Below are positions 5,496 through 13,407 of a stretch of 49,286 bases of DNA, piece after piece (positions within the stretch are counted from its first letter, which is position 1; each line of letters starts with the position of its first letter). This DNA is from a virus: positions 1 through 49,286 of IMG/VR virus record IMGVR_UViG_3300048583_000052, one strand, 5' to 3'. The notes below the pieces were generated by a model. It was not told where the DNA came from and made no database searches. It saw only the letters and a list, made by a program, of their open reading frames with translations. The position numbers and the translations under genes are program-made.

Positions 5496-5803
5496 CAAAA
5501 GTAAGAATTAGATTTTTAAATAAGAGACTTAATGAAGATACATTATATGTAGAAATACCTAATGTATTGATAGAAGAAAAGTTAATTATAACTAATGGTA
5601 ATACTGATTTCTTGCTTATAAAAGAAGAAGAAGAATTTATTTTTCAAGAACAAGAACAACATAGATTTCAAATGATGGATTTAAAGAAAGAAGCAACTGC
5701 TTATAATATGGTAAAAATAGATCTTAGTAATCACTGGAATGGTATAGAAACAAAAGACACAAAACTGAAACGTATAAATAAAGATGGAACAGTGGGAAAT
5801 TGA
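5492..5803 (+). CDS. Hypothetical protein, 103 aa
   Basis: ATGA overlap with the previous gene; 20-base overlap with the next. The product has a beta-rich N-terminus (MTKVRIRFLNKRLNEDTLYV), an acidic EEEE patch near residue 46, a glutamine/glutamate stretch and a lysine-rich end. No family is recognised. Confidence 0.65.
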   Translation: MTKVRIRFLNKRLNEDTLYVEIPNVLIEEKLIITNGNTDFLLIKEEEEFIFQEQEQHRFQMMDLKKEATAYNMVKIDLSNHWNGIETKDTKLKRINKDGTVGN

Positions 5804-6008
5804 TTATAGAAAAATACTAAATTTTGAATTGCCTGATGGTATTTATCAATTAGGTATAGATGAATTAGTAGTTAAAACTGGTAAAAAAGGTTATATAAAT
5901 TACTTAGTAGAAATTAAAAGAAACGAAATAGCAATATTAAAACAGTATGACATAGTAGATAAATTGTGGAAAAAATTTAATGAACATAAAAACAAAGATG
6001 GAGAATAA
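5784..6008 (+). CDS. Hypothetical protein, 74 aa
   Basis: Starts 20 bases before the stop of the previous gene. Small soluble protein (MEQWEIDYRKILNFELPDGI) with a lysine-rich C-terminus. No family is recognised. The tight overlap on both sides supports a single operon. Confidence 0.6.
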   Translation: MEQWEIDYRKILNFELPDGIYQLGIDELVVKTGKKGYINYLVEIKRNEIAILKQYDIVDKLWKKFNEHKNKDGE

Positions 6009-6498
6009 ATATTATACACCAGAAATTGAAGAATTTCATGTTGGGTTTGAGTATGAAGCAAAACCTAAAGGTTCAATACATATAGATTATATGCCTTTTA
6101 TATGGAGAGGAAATAATTCTTTAATTTCTGAATTTACTAGTGCAACATTAAGAGTTAAATATCTTGATAGAGAAGATATAGAAAGTTTAGGATGGGAATT
6201 TGTAGATAGTAGTAGTTCACAAGGATTATATTGTAATGGAAAAGATAATCCACCTTCAATACAAAGTGCTTTTAAAGTAAGAGAGTGTTATTTATATTGT
6301 ATTATAGGAGATGATGGTAAAGTACGTCTTCCTTATTTTATATTAAATAAGACTACTCTTAATCCTCCTTATTGTATGATGAATGGAGTTAAGTTTGTAA
6401 ATACAGAATGGATAGGGTGTTGTACTACATGTAATGGGTTAAAAATAAAGAATAAATCAGAGTTAAAAAAATTAATGAAACAACTTAATATAGTATGA
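5998..6498 (+). CDS. Hypothetical protein, 166 aa, of a type common in Bacteroidota phages
   Basis: I choose the ATG at 5998 (MENKYYTPEIEEFHVGFEYE) over one at 5980; this N-terminus has the look of a family I associate with small accessory proteins of Bacteroidota phages, and the 11-base overlap matches the local pattern. The middle has a tryptophan-containing strand (MPFIWRGNN), and the C-terminal third has a cysteine cluster with WIGCCTTCNG that could bind a metal. The function of this type is unknown to me. Confidence 0.7.
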   Translation: MENKYYTPEIEEFHVGFEYEAKPKGSIHIDYMPFIWRGNNSLISEFTSATLRVKYLDREDIESLGWEFVDSSSSQGLYCNGKDNPPSIQSAFKVRECYLYCIIGDDGKVRLPYFILNKTTLNPPYCMMNGVKFVNTEWIGCCTTCNGLKIKNKSELKKLMKQLNIV

Positions 6499-6797
6499 TA
6501 GAAAAATTAATAGATAGAATTGCTAGAATAAAAGAACAACATGAATTTGTTGGGCCTGCTAATACAAAATTAACTATTATTGTTGTAGCAGACGATGATG
6601 TAGAAACAATAGATATGAGAAAAATAGAAAATCTTAGAGATAAATTTACAAAGTATATACTAGAAGAAAATTTTAAATATAAAGATGTTATGTCTATTGG
6701 AGAAAGAACACCTCTTAAATTTGTAATAATAGTAAACAAGTTAGAGTATTTACAATTACAAGGTACATTATTTGATGATAATTTAATGTTGTTATAA
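6495..6797 (+). CDS. Hypothetical protein, 100 aa
   Basis: ATGA overlap with the previous gene. Soluble alpha/beta protein: helix (MIEKLIDRIARIKEQHEF), then a strand LTIIVVADDDVE, helix and strand FVIIVNKLEYL. The DDD after a hydrophobic strand is suggestive but is not a motif I can name. No family is recognised. Confidence 0.65.
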   Translation: MIEKLIDRIARIKEQHEFVGPANTKLTIIVVADDDVETIDMRKIENLRDKFTKYILEENFKYKDVMSIGERTPLKFVIIVNKLEYLQLQGTLFDDNLMLL

Positions 6798-6807
6798 ATA
6801 AAGGTAG

Positions 6808-7038
6808 ATGAAGTGGAAAAGAAAAACTGTTAGAAGGATTACCAGATATGTAAGGGTATATCCTAAAGGAAGTGGGCCTGGTTTTTGGGAGTTATTAAGA
6901 GAACACTATGCTAAACATAAAAGATGGTACAGGAAAAAAGAAATATTAACAGGGTGGAATAAGCCAATAAAAGATGAAGATATTGTGTTGGTAGATATGT
7001 TTGAAAATGGTGCAATAATTATGGTAAAGGATAAATAA
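6808..7038 (+). CDS. Hypothetical basic protein, 76 aa
   Basis: Very basic N-terminal half (MKWKRKTVRRITRYVRVYPK, then KHKRWYRKKE) and an acidic C-terminal third. A DNA- or RNA-binding role is possible from charge alone. Last gene of the small-gene operon, followed 3 bases later by a strong terminator. Confidence 0.65.
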   Translation: MKWKRKTVRRITRYVRVYPKGSGPGFWELLREHYAKHKRWYRKKEILTGWNKPIKDEDIVLVDMFENGAIIMVKDK

Positions 7039-7040
7039 AT

Positions 7041-7071
7041 AAAAAACCACTAGAATAACTAGTGGTTTTTT
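7041..7071. terminator. Strong rho-independent terminator
   Basis: AAAAAACCACTAG (7041-7053), loop AATAA, CTAGTGGTTTTTT (7059-7071): a 13-bp perfect stem with T's at the end of the rightward strand and A's at the start, so it can work both ways. It closes the small-gene operon. Confidence 0.9.
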
Positions 7072-7395
7072 AATAGATGCAACTTTCGACAAATGACATA
7101 CAAAAAGGTAGTACCAAAAAGAGATTTCTTTAAAACAGTAGAATGGCCATAAAAAATAGATACTAGATTTATTGACAGTTTATTAGTGATTGATTAGTTT
7201 ATATAGATACTGAGTAGTACCTTTTTTGTTTCAATCTATTTATTAGTATTGATGAATCGTCTCTTTTAATCTTGTTAAGACTACGCAAAGTTATAAAAAA
7301 TATTTGGTAAAGTCAATACCCCCTTTTCTAACTCACTGTTTTCCAGTCGAATTATTTTTAAATTTTCTTGGTGCATTTTATCTCGCTATTTTGAT
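7072..7395. other. Intergenic region upstream of the assembly operon
   Basis: No convincing gene over 324 bases. It contains repeats: GTAGTACC near 7110 and 7214 with flanking A/T runs, ATAGATACT twice (about 7158 and 7205), TTTATTAGT(G)ATTGAT twice (about 7178 and 7241), and an AATAGAT/ATCTATT inverted pair. A 19-codon frame at 7093-7152 (MTYKKVVPKRDFFKTVEWP) could be a leader peptide or gene remnant. The repeats look like regulatory sites for the operon that follows. Confidence 0.4.
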
Positions 7396-7403
7396 TACAT
7401 TTG
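7396..7403 (+). promoter_or_regulatory. Bacteroidota -7 box candidate for the assembly operon
   Basis: TACATTTG matches TAnnTTTG. No clear TTTG lies at the -33 distance. Expected start near 7410, which would give a leader of about 130 bases before the ATG at 7543. The position after a terminator and a gene-free stretch supports it; the box alone is weak. Confidence 0.4.
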
Positions 7404-7409
7404 TACACA

Positions 7410-7542
7410 CTGATTATTATTATGAACTATGTCTCATATAGGAAGTAGAAACTTTACATGTCTATGCCGAACAGTTCCAGAAACTCTCAACTCTTATGAG
7501 ACTGTTCCTATACATTCATTTTATAAAACTTACTACTCTATA
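7410..7542 (+). promoter_or_regulatory. Structured leader with mutually exclusive pairings
   Basis: Three complementary pairs compete. GTCTCATA (7431-7438) pairs with TATGAGAC (7495-7502). TATAGGAA (7437-7444) pairs with TTCCTATA (7505-7512). GAACAGT (7469-7475) pairs with ACTGTTC (7501-7507). The first pair overlaps both others, so only one fold can form at a time. The bases can be read as an N-terminal extension of the next gene, but with codons (CGA, CTC, CTA) unlike the neighbours. A switch-like leader or protein-binding RNA site is the inference. Confidence 0.4.
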
Positions 7543-7851
7543 ATGAGTAATTTGTTAAAGATAACTGAAATTGAAATAGAGTTCTTATCTTTGCTGGCTT
7601 ATTATAACTACTTGTACTTTTATAAAATACAAGATAAAGATACTAGATGGGCTTTATTATCATCTCCTAAGATGAAGCAGGAGATGAGAGATTACTTAAG
7701 AGTAAGCTATCAAAGTTTTGTTAACATATACACCAACCTAAGAAAGAAGAATGTAATTAAAGGATTTGAAATTGACGAAAGATATGTTATAATACCACAA
7801 GACGGAAAGTTTGAACTTACTTTTAATCTAATTATTAATGAAGGGCAATAG
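7543..7851 (+). CDS. Hypothetical protein, 102 aa, possible winged-helix-like regulator
   Basis: I prefer the ATG at 7543 (MSNLLKITEIEIEFLSLLAY); an earlier ATG at 7429 would add 38 residues encoded by the paired leader bases. The product is helical with a possible helix-turn-helix (KMKQEMRDYLRVSYQSFVNI, then YTNLRKKNVIKGFE), the usual look of a small winged-helix domain, and a C-terminal strand pair. As first gene of the assembly operon, with a structured leader, it could be a regulator, but this is inference from shape and position. It ends in TAG and overlaps the next gene. Confidence 0.6.
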   Translation: MSNLLKITEIEIEFLSLLAYYNYLYFYKIQDKDTRWALLSSPKMKQEMRDYLRVSYQSFVNIYTNLRKKNVIKGFEIDERYVIIPQDGKFELTFNLIINEGQ

Positions 7852-8086
7852 AGGAATAGGAATAAAAAAAGATCCTCGATTAAAAGTAGTTATAGAGAAG
7901 TTAGCCAAAGAACTTAATCTTCCTGTAGAAGTTATAAATAAAGTAGCAATTTCTCAATTTAAGACTGCAAGAAAAGCAGTTAATGAGCAGAAGAATATAC
8001 GATTTATAAAGTTGTTTATGCTTTATAATAGGCACAATAAAAGTAAGAAGTATTTAGATATTAAGAAGGCAAAGAATGAAAATTGA
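7838..8086 (+). CDS. Small basic protein, 82 aa, possibly HU/IHF-related
   Basis: Overlaps its neighbours by 14 and 11 bases. The sequence (KKDPRLKVVIEKLAKELNLP, then VINKVAISQFKTARKAV and IRFIKLFMLYNRHNKSKKYL) follows the helix-helix-strand order I associate with small proteins of crAss-like phages that resemble the first half of HU/IHF. The DNA-binding beta arm of true HU is not evident. Position just before capsid genes suggests a virion-assembly or DNA-compaction role. Low confidence on function. Confidence 0.65.
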   Translation: MKGNRGIGIKKDPRLKVVIEKLAKELNLPVEVINKVAISQFKTARKAVNEQKNIRFIKLFMLYNRHNKSKKYLDIKKAKNEN

Positions 8087-8534
8087 AGAAATTATTGAAC
8101 ATGCTAATGCAGGTACTTTAGATAAACTAGGATTAAGTTTAAGAGGAAGACAAATAGGACAAAACCTACAAGATGGAAGTTTCTTAGCTTATAGTACTAG
8201 CTTAAAAAGAATACAAGAAAAACATGATCCTATACAAAATCCAGAACCATTTATAGAAACTTATGATGAGTATAAGTTTCGTATGAAAAAGTTAAATGAT
8301 TTAAAGAAGAATAAATTAAAAGGAACATTATCTTGGAACTCTACTCTATTTGGAACTAAGAGTTCTATAGATAAACATGCTAAGATAAAAGCAGAATATG
8401 ATAAATTAATAGAGTCTGGTAAAATGTTAGAATTTTTACAAGAACAGGATAAACAATTACATGCTAGTGATATAGCAAAAGAAGATGAAGAACTTAACAC
8501 ACAAAAGTATAATCCACAAAACAAAACAATATGA
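8076..8534 (+). CDS. Hypothetical protein, 152 aa
   Basis: Charged helical protein (MKIEEIIEHANAGTLDKLGL) with a central GRQIGQ and a long C-terminal helical region ending in an acid-rich tail. No family is recognised. It overlaps the GroES-like gene by 4 bases (ATGA). Conserved unknown genes at this place in related phages would point to a head or packaging role. Confidence 0.65.
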   Translation: MKIEEIIEHANAGTLDKLGLSLRGRQIGQNLQDGSFLAYSTSLKRIQEKHDPIQNPEPFIETYDEYKFRMKKLNDLKKNKLKGTLSWNSTLFGTKSSIDKHAKIKAEYDKLIESGKMLEFLQEQDKQLHASDIAKEDEELNTQKYNPQNKTI

Positions 8535-8899
8535 AGTTTTTTAAAATTAACAAGTATGTTCCTTCAAAAGGACATGTACTAATTACACAAGAAGTAGAAC
8601 TTTCTGTAGGAGATGAACTTCAAAAAAAGACAGTTTTCCTTTTGAACTTGCAAAAAGTAATAGCTGTAGGGCCAGAAGTTGATCCTATGTTTACTGTAGG
8701 AAGTACAGTACATATTGACGCTATTAAAACTATTCAACTTATGGATAGTGATAGTAGTGCTACTGTAATCTTAGATCCTAATGAGAAAACAGAAGATGGT
8801 AGAGTAGTAGGATACACTGTTATTCCAGAGTATTATATTAAGGGATTAGTAGCAGATTATAATGAAGTAACACTAGAAGAAAACCAAGAAAATGTCTAA
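8531..8899 (+). CDS. groES-like: GroES-like co-chaperonin, 122 aa
   Basis: Co-chaperonins cap the folding chamber of GroEL. The match is in the strand pattern: an N-terminal start KYVPSKGHVLIT (residues 9-20) like the GroES opening 'PLxDRVLV'; a loop (about 20-36) ending in VFLLN, where GroES has its IVL mobile loop; then KVIAVGPEV (42-50) and FTVGSTVHI (54-62), equal to 'GxVVAVGxG...VKVGDxV'; and a final VIPEYYIKGLV. It is longer than bacterial GroES (about 97 aa). Its place directly before a GroEL-like gene, with an 8-base overlap, strongly supports the call. T4 gp31 is a known phage GroES analogue. Confidence 0.75.
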   Translation: MKFFKINKYVPSKGHVLITQEVELSVGDELQKKTVFLLNLQKVIAVGPEVDPMFTVGSTVHIDAIKTIQLMDSDSSATVILDPNEKTEDGRVVGYTVIPEYYIKGLVADYNEVTLEENQENV

Positions 8900-10502
8900 A
8901 CAATTAGTATTCGGTAAAGAAGCAAAAGATCAACTTATAGAAGGAGTTAGAAAATTATCAATGGCTGTTACTTCTACATTGGGGCCATTTGGTAAGAATG
9001 TAATAATGAAAAGGCATTATAATCCGCCTTATATAACTAAAGATGGAATTACAGTAGCTAGAGATTTAAGGCTATTGGATCAGGTAGAGGATATAGGATT
9101 GTTAATGGTAAGACAAGCTGCAAAAAGTACAGCTGATAATTCTGGAGACGGTACAACTACTACTACTTTATTAAGTTATAAGATGCTTGAAGAAGCTTCT
9201 AAAATAATGGAAACTGATCTTAGTGCTTTTAAAAATATAACAGTTAGTAAGAAAATTTTCCATGAACTTAGAAATGTACTGATAGAGTTCATAAAAAGTA
9301 ATAAGTTAAATTACCCTTCTGAAAAGGATATGATACTTGATGTAAGTGTCATAGCTACTAATCATGATGAAGAACTATACAATGTAGTGTTTAATTGTTT
9401 TGATAAGTTAGATAGATATGCTGATGTTATTCTAAGTGATACTTTATCTACAGAAGTTAGTTATGAAATACATACTGGTATGTATTTTGAAGGAGGGTAT
9501 CTTTCTAAACACTTCATTACTGATCCAGTTAGAAATATATGTGAGTTAGAAAAGCCAATTATATTAGTAACTAACATAGATATAGAGAGGACAGAGCAGG
9601 TTGCTCCTTTATTAAGAAGACTTCAACATATGAAAAGGACTTTATTAATTATATGTCCTACAATAAGGAATGAAGCATTGATAGCTTTAAATAAACACGC
9701 TGAACATTTTAGAAATGTTTGTGTGGTTAAAAATCCTGGAGTTAATATAAGGAGAGAAGAATTGCTGCAAGACATAGCAACTCTTACAAATGCTCATATA
9801 TTTTCTAAGGAAAAAGGGGAAGATTTAGAAGTTATAGGTGATTTAAAAGACTGGTCTGGGTATCTGGGATTTGCAGATAAAGCAATTATTAGAATGGATA
9901 GCACCACTTTAACTGGTATAGATACTAAAAGTCAAAAGGCAATTGATAGAAGAACCTACATTGAAAATAGAATGGAAGGTATAGACGATATATATCTTCG
10001 TAAAAGATATGAAAAAAGACTTAGTTCTTTTACTAGTGGAGTAGGAATAATCAATGTAGGAGGACACAACGAACCAGAAGTTAAAGAGAAGAAGGACAGA
10101 TTAGATGACGCTATATGCGCTGTGAAATCTGCTTTAGATGATGGGGTTACTTTAGGAGGAGGATTTTTATTTAATGAATTTGCAAAATTAAATGAAAAGG
10201 AACTTATGAAAACTCCAGAAGGTAAAGTTATTTATGCAGGACTTATTTCTCCTATACTTCAAATATGGAATGTTAATGGTAATCAAAATGTACCAGATAA
10301 TTATGCAGATTATCTTAAAGCGCATAATGTAGTAGACCCAATTAAAGTACTTATTGATTGTATTAAAAATTCTATACAAGTAGTACATCATATACTTACT
10401 ACAGATTGTATTATTATAGATGATGAAGAAAGTAATCAAATACTTGGGGATATGCCATCTATAGAAGAGATAGCGCATGGCCCTAAACAAAAAGTAGAAT
10501 AA
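8892..10502 (+). CDS. groEL-like: GroEL-like chaperonin, 536 aa
   Basis: Full-length group I chaperonin (bacterial GroEL is about 548 aa). Nucleotide-binding motifs are kept: TLGPFGKNV (29-37), TKDGITVAR with D51, GDGTTTTT with D86, RLDDA with D406 before GVTLGGG (418-424), and VDPIKV with D482. These correspond to E. coli D52, D87, D398 and D495, so ATP binding and hydrolysis should work. The apical domain is recognisable (FEGGYLSKHF, LLQDIATLT) but several substrate-binding positions differ: L234 becomes A238, Y203 becomes H207, V263/V264 become N267/K268. The GGM tail is missing; the end is HGPKQKVE. With the GroES-like gene it forms a phage chaperonin operon placed before terminase, portal and capsid genes. 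Confidence 0.95.
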   Translation: MSKQLVFGKEAKDQLIEGVRKLSMAVTSTLGPFGKNVIMKRHYNPPYITKDGITVARDLRLLDQVEDIGLLMVRQAAKSTADNSGDGTTTTTLLSYKMLEEASKIMETDLSAFKNITVSKKIFHELRNVLIEFIKSNKLNYPSEKDMILDVSVIATNHDEELYNVVFNCFDKLDRYADVILSDTLSTEVSYEIHTGMYFEGGYLSKHFITDPVRNICELEKPIILVTNIDIERTEQVAPLLRRLQHMKRTLLIICPTIRNEALIALNKHAEHFRNVCVVKNPGVNIRREELLQDIATLTNAHIFSKEKGEDLEVIGDLKDWSGYLGFADKAIIRMDSTTLTGIDTKSQKAIDRRTYIENRMEGIDDIYLRKRYEKRLSSFTSGVGIINVGGHNEPEVKEKKDRLDDAICAVKSALDDGVTLGGGFLFNEFAKLNEKELMKTPEGKVIYAGLISPILQIWNVNGNQNVPDNYADYLKAHNVVDPIKVLIDCIKNSIQVVHHILTTDCIIIDDEESNQILGDMPSIEEIAHGPKQKVE

Positions 10503-11044
10503 TGGAGTTATTTCAATTAGTAAATCATAAAGTAAGTTTCTCTCCACAAGCATTATTGCTTCAACCATTTAAAGATTTATGGGATAGAGATACTACAAAA
10601 GACAAAAGCCAAGCTCTAAATGAGCTTGGTTTTGTTTATTATTACTGTGCGTTTAAATCGGACTTCTCTGATATAACAAATGATATGCAAAGAGAAGCGG
10701 CTATAAAAGAATTGATAGATGTAGAAGTTGATGATTTAGTAAGAGCAGCTTGTAAATTTTATAAGCAAAGACAACATACTATTAGTACGGAGTTGTTAAG
10801 AACTGCCAAAAAAGCAATAAATAAAATGTCAGAATACTTTGATACTGTAGACTTTACAGAACAGCATCCTAAAACAGGTAAGTTAATACATGATTTGGGT
10901 AAGACAAAAGCAAGTATAGATAAGTTAGGAGAAACAATAAAAGGCTTAAATAACTTAGAGCAGCAGGTTAAAAAAGAATTAGAAGAAGCAGGTAATATGA
11001 AAGGAAGTCGAATTAAGAAAGCTTTTGAAGATGGTAGTCTATGA
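10502..11044 (+). CDS. Hypothetical protein, 180 aa, possible small terminase analogue
   Basis: Lies between the chaperonin and TerL, overlapping both (1 and 4 bases). The N-terminal part has FVYYYCAFKSDFSDITNDM (residues 44-62) and a helical middle; the C-terminal third (about 125-165) is a likely coiled coil. Small terminases are helical oligomers encoded just before TerL, so this is the best candidate by place and shape. There is no recognisable helix-turn-helix, so the call remains an inference. Confidence 0.6.
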   Translation: MELFQLVNHKVSFSPQALLLQPFKDLWDRDTTKDKSQALNELGFVYYYCAFKSDFSDITNDMQREAAIKELIDVEVDDLVRAACKFYKQRQHTISTELLRTAKKAINKMSEYFDTVDFTEQHPKTGKLIHDLGKTKASIDKLGETIKGLNNLEQQVKKELEEAGNMKGSRIKKAFEDGSL

Positions 11045-13407
11045 TAATAGCAAATAAAATAACTACATCTCTAGTAGGAGATGAATACTATAAGATAAAT
11101 CAAGATATAAGAACTGAGTTACTAGATTGTATTGATAAAATACAACTAGTATCTCATCTTATTGATCCTAATAGAGAGTATGCAGCAGACAGACCTAAAG
11201 ATTATAAAGGTAGAATTGTTGTAGATATTACTAAGCCGCATATTTTAGAAGACACTAGTTATTTTAGACAAGACGCTATTCACTTTGAAAAACATGGAGT
11301 TTATACAAACTTATTTCCAAATTCACATCCTAATTCAGAGTATACTAAATTTTGGAGAGAAAGAGCAAGAAGATGTGTAGAAGGGTATGTTAGAGAAACA
11401 GATGGAGAATGGATTACAGGTTATTATTATTTTTATTTAAATTACTCTCCTATATTACTTACTGTAGATAAAGAAACAGTATCTAAGTCAAAGAACAGAA
11501 AAGCAGAACGAGAAGAAAGTTTTCCTAATTTTTGGGATGGAGATTACTTATACTTTCATTACTTAGAACAAGCAGAAGATAACGGTTTATTTGCTACCGT
11601 ATTAAAAACAAGGGGTAGGGGATTCTCATTTAAAGGAGGATCAATGTCTGCTAGAAATTGTATACATATAACTCAGTCTAGAAGTTATATGATGGCATCT
11701 GAAACAGAATACCTTAATAAGGATGGTATTTGGAATAAGTATGTAGATTCACTAGACTTTAATGGAGACAATACCCCTTTTCCATCTAGTAGATTAAAGA
11801 ACGATCAGAATAAGATGCATATTCGTATGGGATATGTAGATGCTGATAGTGGTCTTACTAAGGGTATAAAAACAGATGTCTTTGGAGTAACACTTAAAGA
11901 CAACCCACAAAAAGCAAGGGGAAAAAGAGGTAAGCTAATACAATGGGAAGAAGCAGGTAAGTTTCCTCATTTGCTAACAGCATGGTCTATTGCTAGAGCA
12001 TCTTTAGAAGATGGTAGGTCAGTATTTGGATTGATGGTTGCTTTTGGTACAGGGGGTACAGAAGGGGCAGACTTTGAGGCATTGAATAAGTTATTTTATA
12101 GCCCAGATGGTTATAAGGTATACTCTATTCCAAATGTATACGATAAAGTACAAGGTAAAGGAAGATGTGCATTTTTCTTCCCTGAGTATATGAACCGTAA
12201 AGATTGCTATGATGCAGATGGAAATTCTGATGTTATTAAAGCATTACTTGAAATATTAGAAGATAGAGATGTAATCAGAAAAGGAACTGATGATCCACAA
12301 GCTCTAATACAAGAAAAAGCAGATAGACCTATTACTCCGCAAGAAGCTATAATGCGGAAACAAGGTAATAGATTTCCAGTAGTAGCATTAAAAGATTACT
12401 TAGAAGAAATATCTCCTACATTAGGATCATTTGTTTCAGAGCATTTAACAGGTAAAATAGAAGTAGGAAGTCAAGGAGCAGAGTTTAAGATAGACAGTTC
12501 TCTAATTCCTATTAGAGATTTTCCAGTTAAAGATAGGTTAGATAGAACAGGAAGCATTGAGATATTTGAACTTCCTAAAAAGAATGGTAAGGGAATAATA
12601 CCTTATGGTAGATATATAGCAGGAATAGATACTTATGATGATGATGAAGGCCCATCACTAGGTAGTATATTTATATTTGATCTTTGGACAGATAGAATAG
12701 TGGCAGAGTATACAGGCAGACCACAATTTGCAGATGATTTCTATATAACATGTGCTAATTTATTAATGGTTTATAGAGCAGTTGCCAATTATGAGAATAA
12801 TAAGAAAGGTCTATTTACTTGGTTTAGTAATAATAATTTATTGTACTTATTGTGTGATACTCCACAAATATTAAAAGATATGGATTTAGTAAAAGAGAGA
12901 AATCTCTTTGGTAATAAATCTAAAGGTACTAACGCTACTAACATTATAAATAACTTTGCATTAAATCTACAAAGTAAATGGATGAAGAATAAGAGTTATG
13001 TAGAAGAATCAGAAGAACAGTTGCTTAGCATAGTACAAGAAGGGGATGAACCAAAACCAATATATGTAGAACCTAATTTAAGAAAAATTAGAAGTATTGC
13101 ATATATTAAAGAAGCTATAGCATGGAACGAAGATGGAAACTTCGATAGAGTTTCAGCTATGGGAATGGTAATGATTTATAGAGAAGATAGAATTAAGTAC
13201 ATCTATAAGGATGAAGATGATGGGGATATGGGATTAGAAAATGATGATTTTTTCAATCGTACATATCAGTATAAGGAACAGCTATATGATGATTTCAATA
13301 ATGAAGAAAATGATGGCGCAGATACAAAATTTGTTGATGTTTCCCAAGGAAATTTTAATAATTTTGCAGATGCAGGAACAATTGATTTTACGCAACTAGA
13401 TATATGA
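11041..13407 (+). CDS. terL: Terminase large subunit (TerL), 788 aa
   Basis: ATP-driven DNA packaging motor and nuclease. ATPase: a loop TRGRGFSFKGGS (190-201) in the Walker A place, without classic GK[ST]; Walker B-type KLIQWEEAG (298-306) with E303/E304; motif III FGTGGT (335-340). Nuclease: RNase H-like core with YIAGIDTYDD (D530), VANYENN (E585) and NFDRVSA (D702), the usual three acidic places. The length fits crAss-like TerL proteins, which are longer than most. It overlaps the portal gene by 4 bases (ATGA), the standard packaging module. Confidence 0.9.
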   Translation: MIIANKITTSLVGDEYYKINQDIRTELLDCIDKIQLVSHLIDPNREYAADRPKDYKGRIVVDITKPHILEDTSYFRQDAIHFEKHGVYTNLFPNSHPNSEYTKFWRERARRCVEGYVRETDGEWITGYYYFYLNYSPILLTVDKETVSKSKNRKAEREESFPNFWDGDYLYFHYLEQAEDNGLFATVLKTRGRGFSFKGGSMSARNCIHITQSRSYMMASETEYLNKDGIWNKYVDSLDFNGDNTPFPSSRLKNDQNKMHIRMGYVDADSGLTKGIKTDVFGVTLKDNPQKARGKRGKLIQWEEAGKFPHLLTAWSIARASLEDGRSVFGLMVAFGTGGTEGADFEALNKLFYSPDGYKVYSIPNVYDKVQGKGRCAFFFPEYMNRKDCYDADGNSDVIKALLEILEDRDVIRKGTDDPQALIQEKADRPITPQEAIMRKQGNRFPVVALKDYLEEISPTLGSFVSEHLTGKIEVGSQGAEFKIDSSLIPIRDFPVKDRLDRTGSIEIFELPKKNGKGIIPYGRYIAGIDTYDDDEGPSLGSIFIFDLWTDRIVAEYTGRPQFADDFYITCANLLMVYRAVANYENNKKGLFTWFSNNNLLYLLCDTPQILKDMDLVKERNLFGNKSKGTNATNIINNFALNLQSKWMKNKSYVEESEEQLLSIVQEGDEPKPIYVEPNLRKIRSIAYIKEAIAWNEDGNFDRVSAMGMVMIYREDRIKYIYKDEDDGDMGLENDDFFNRTYQYKEQLYDDFNNEENDGADTKFVDVSQGNFNNFADAGTIDFTQLDI

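Noticed and set aside
7429-7542. N-terminal 38-codon extension of the first assembly-operon gene
   Set aside because: Bases form overlapping inverted repeats and the codons are atypical; kept only as an alternative start.
10188-10568. Leftward 126-codon frame inside the GroEL gene
   Set aside because: Shadow of the chaperonin reading frame; phenylalanine-, tyrosine- and isoleucine-rich content reflects complementary A/T-rich codons.
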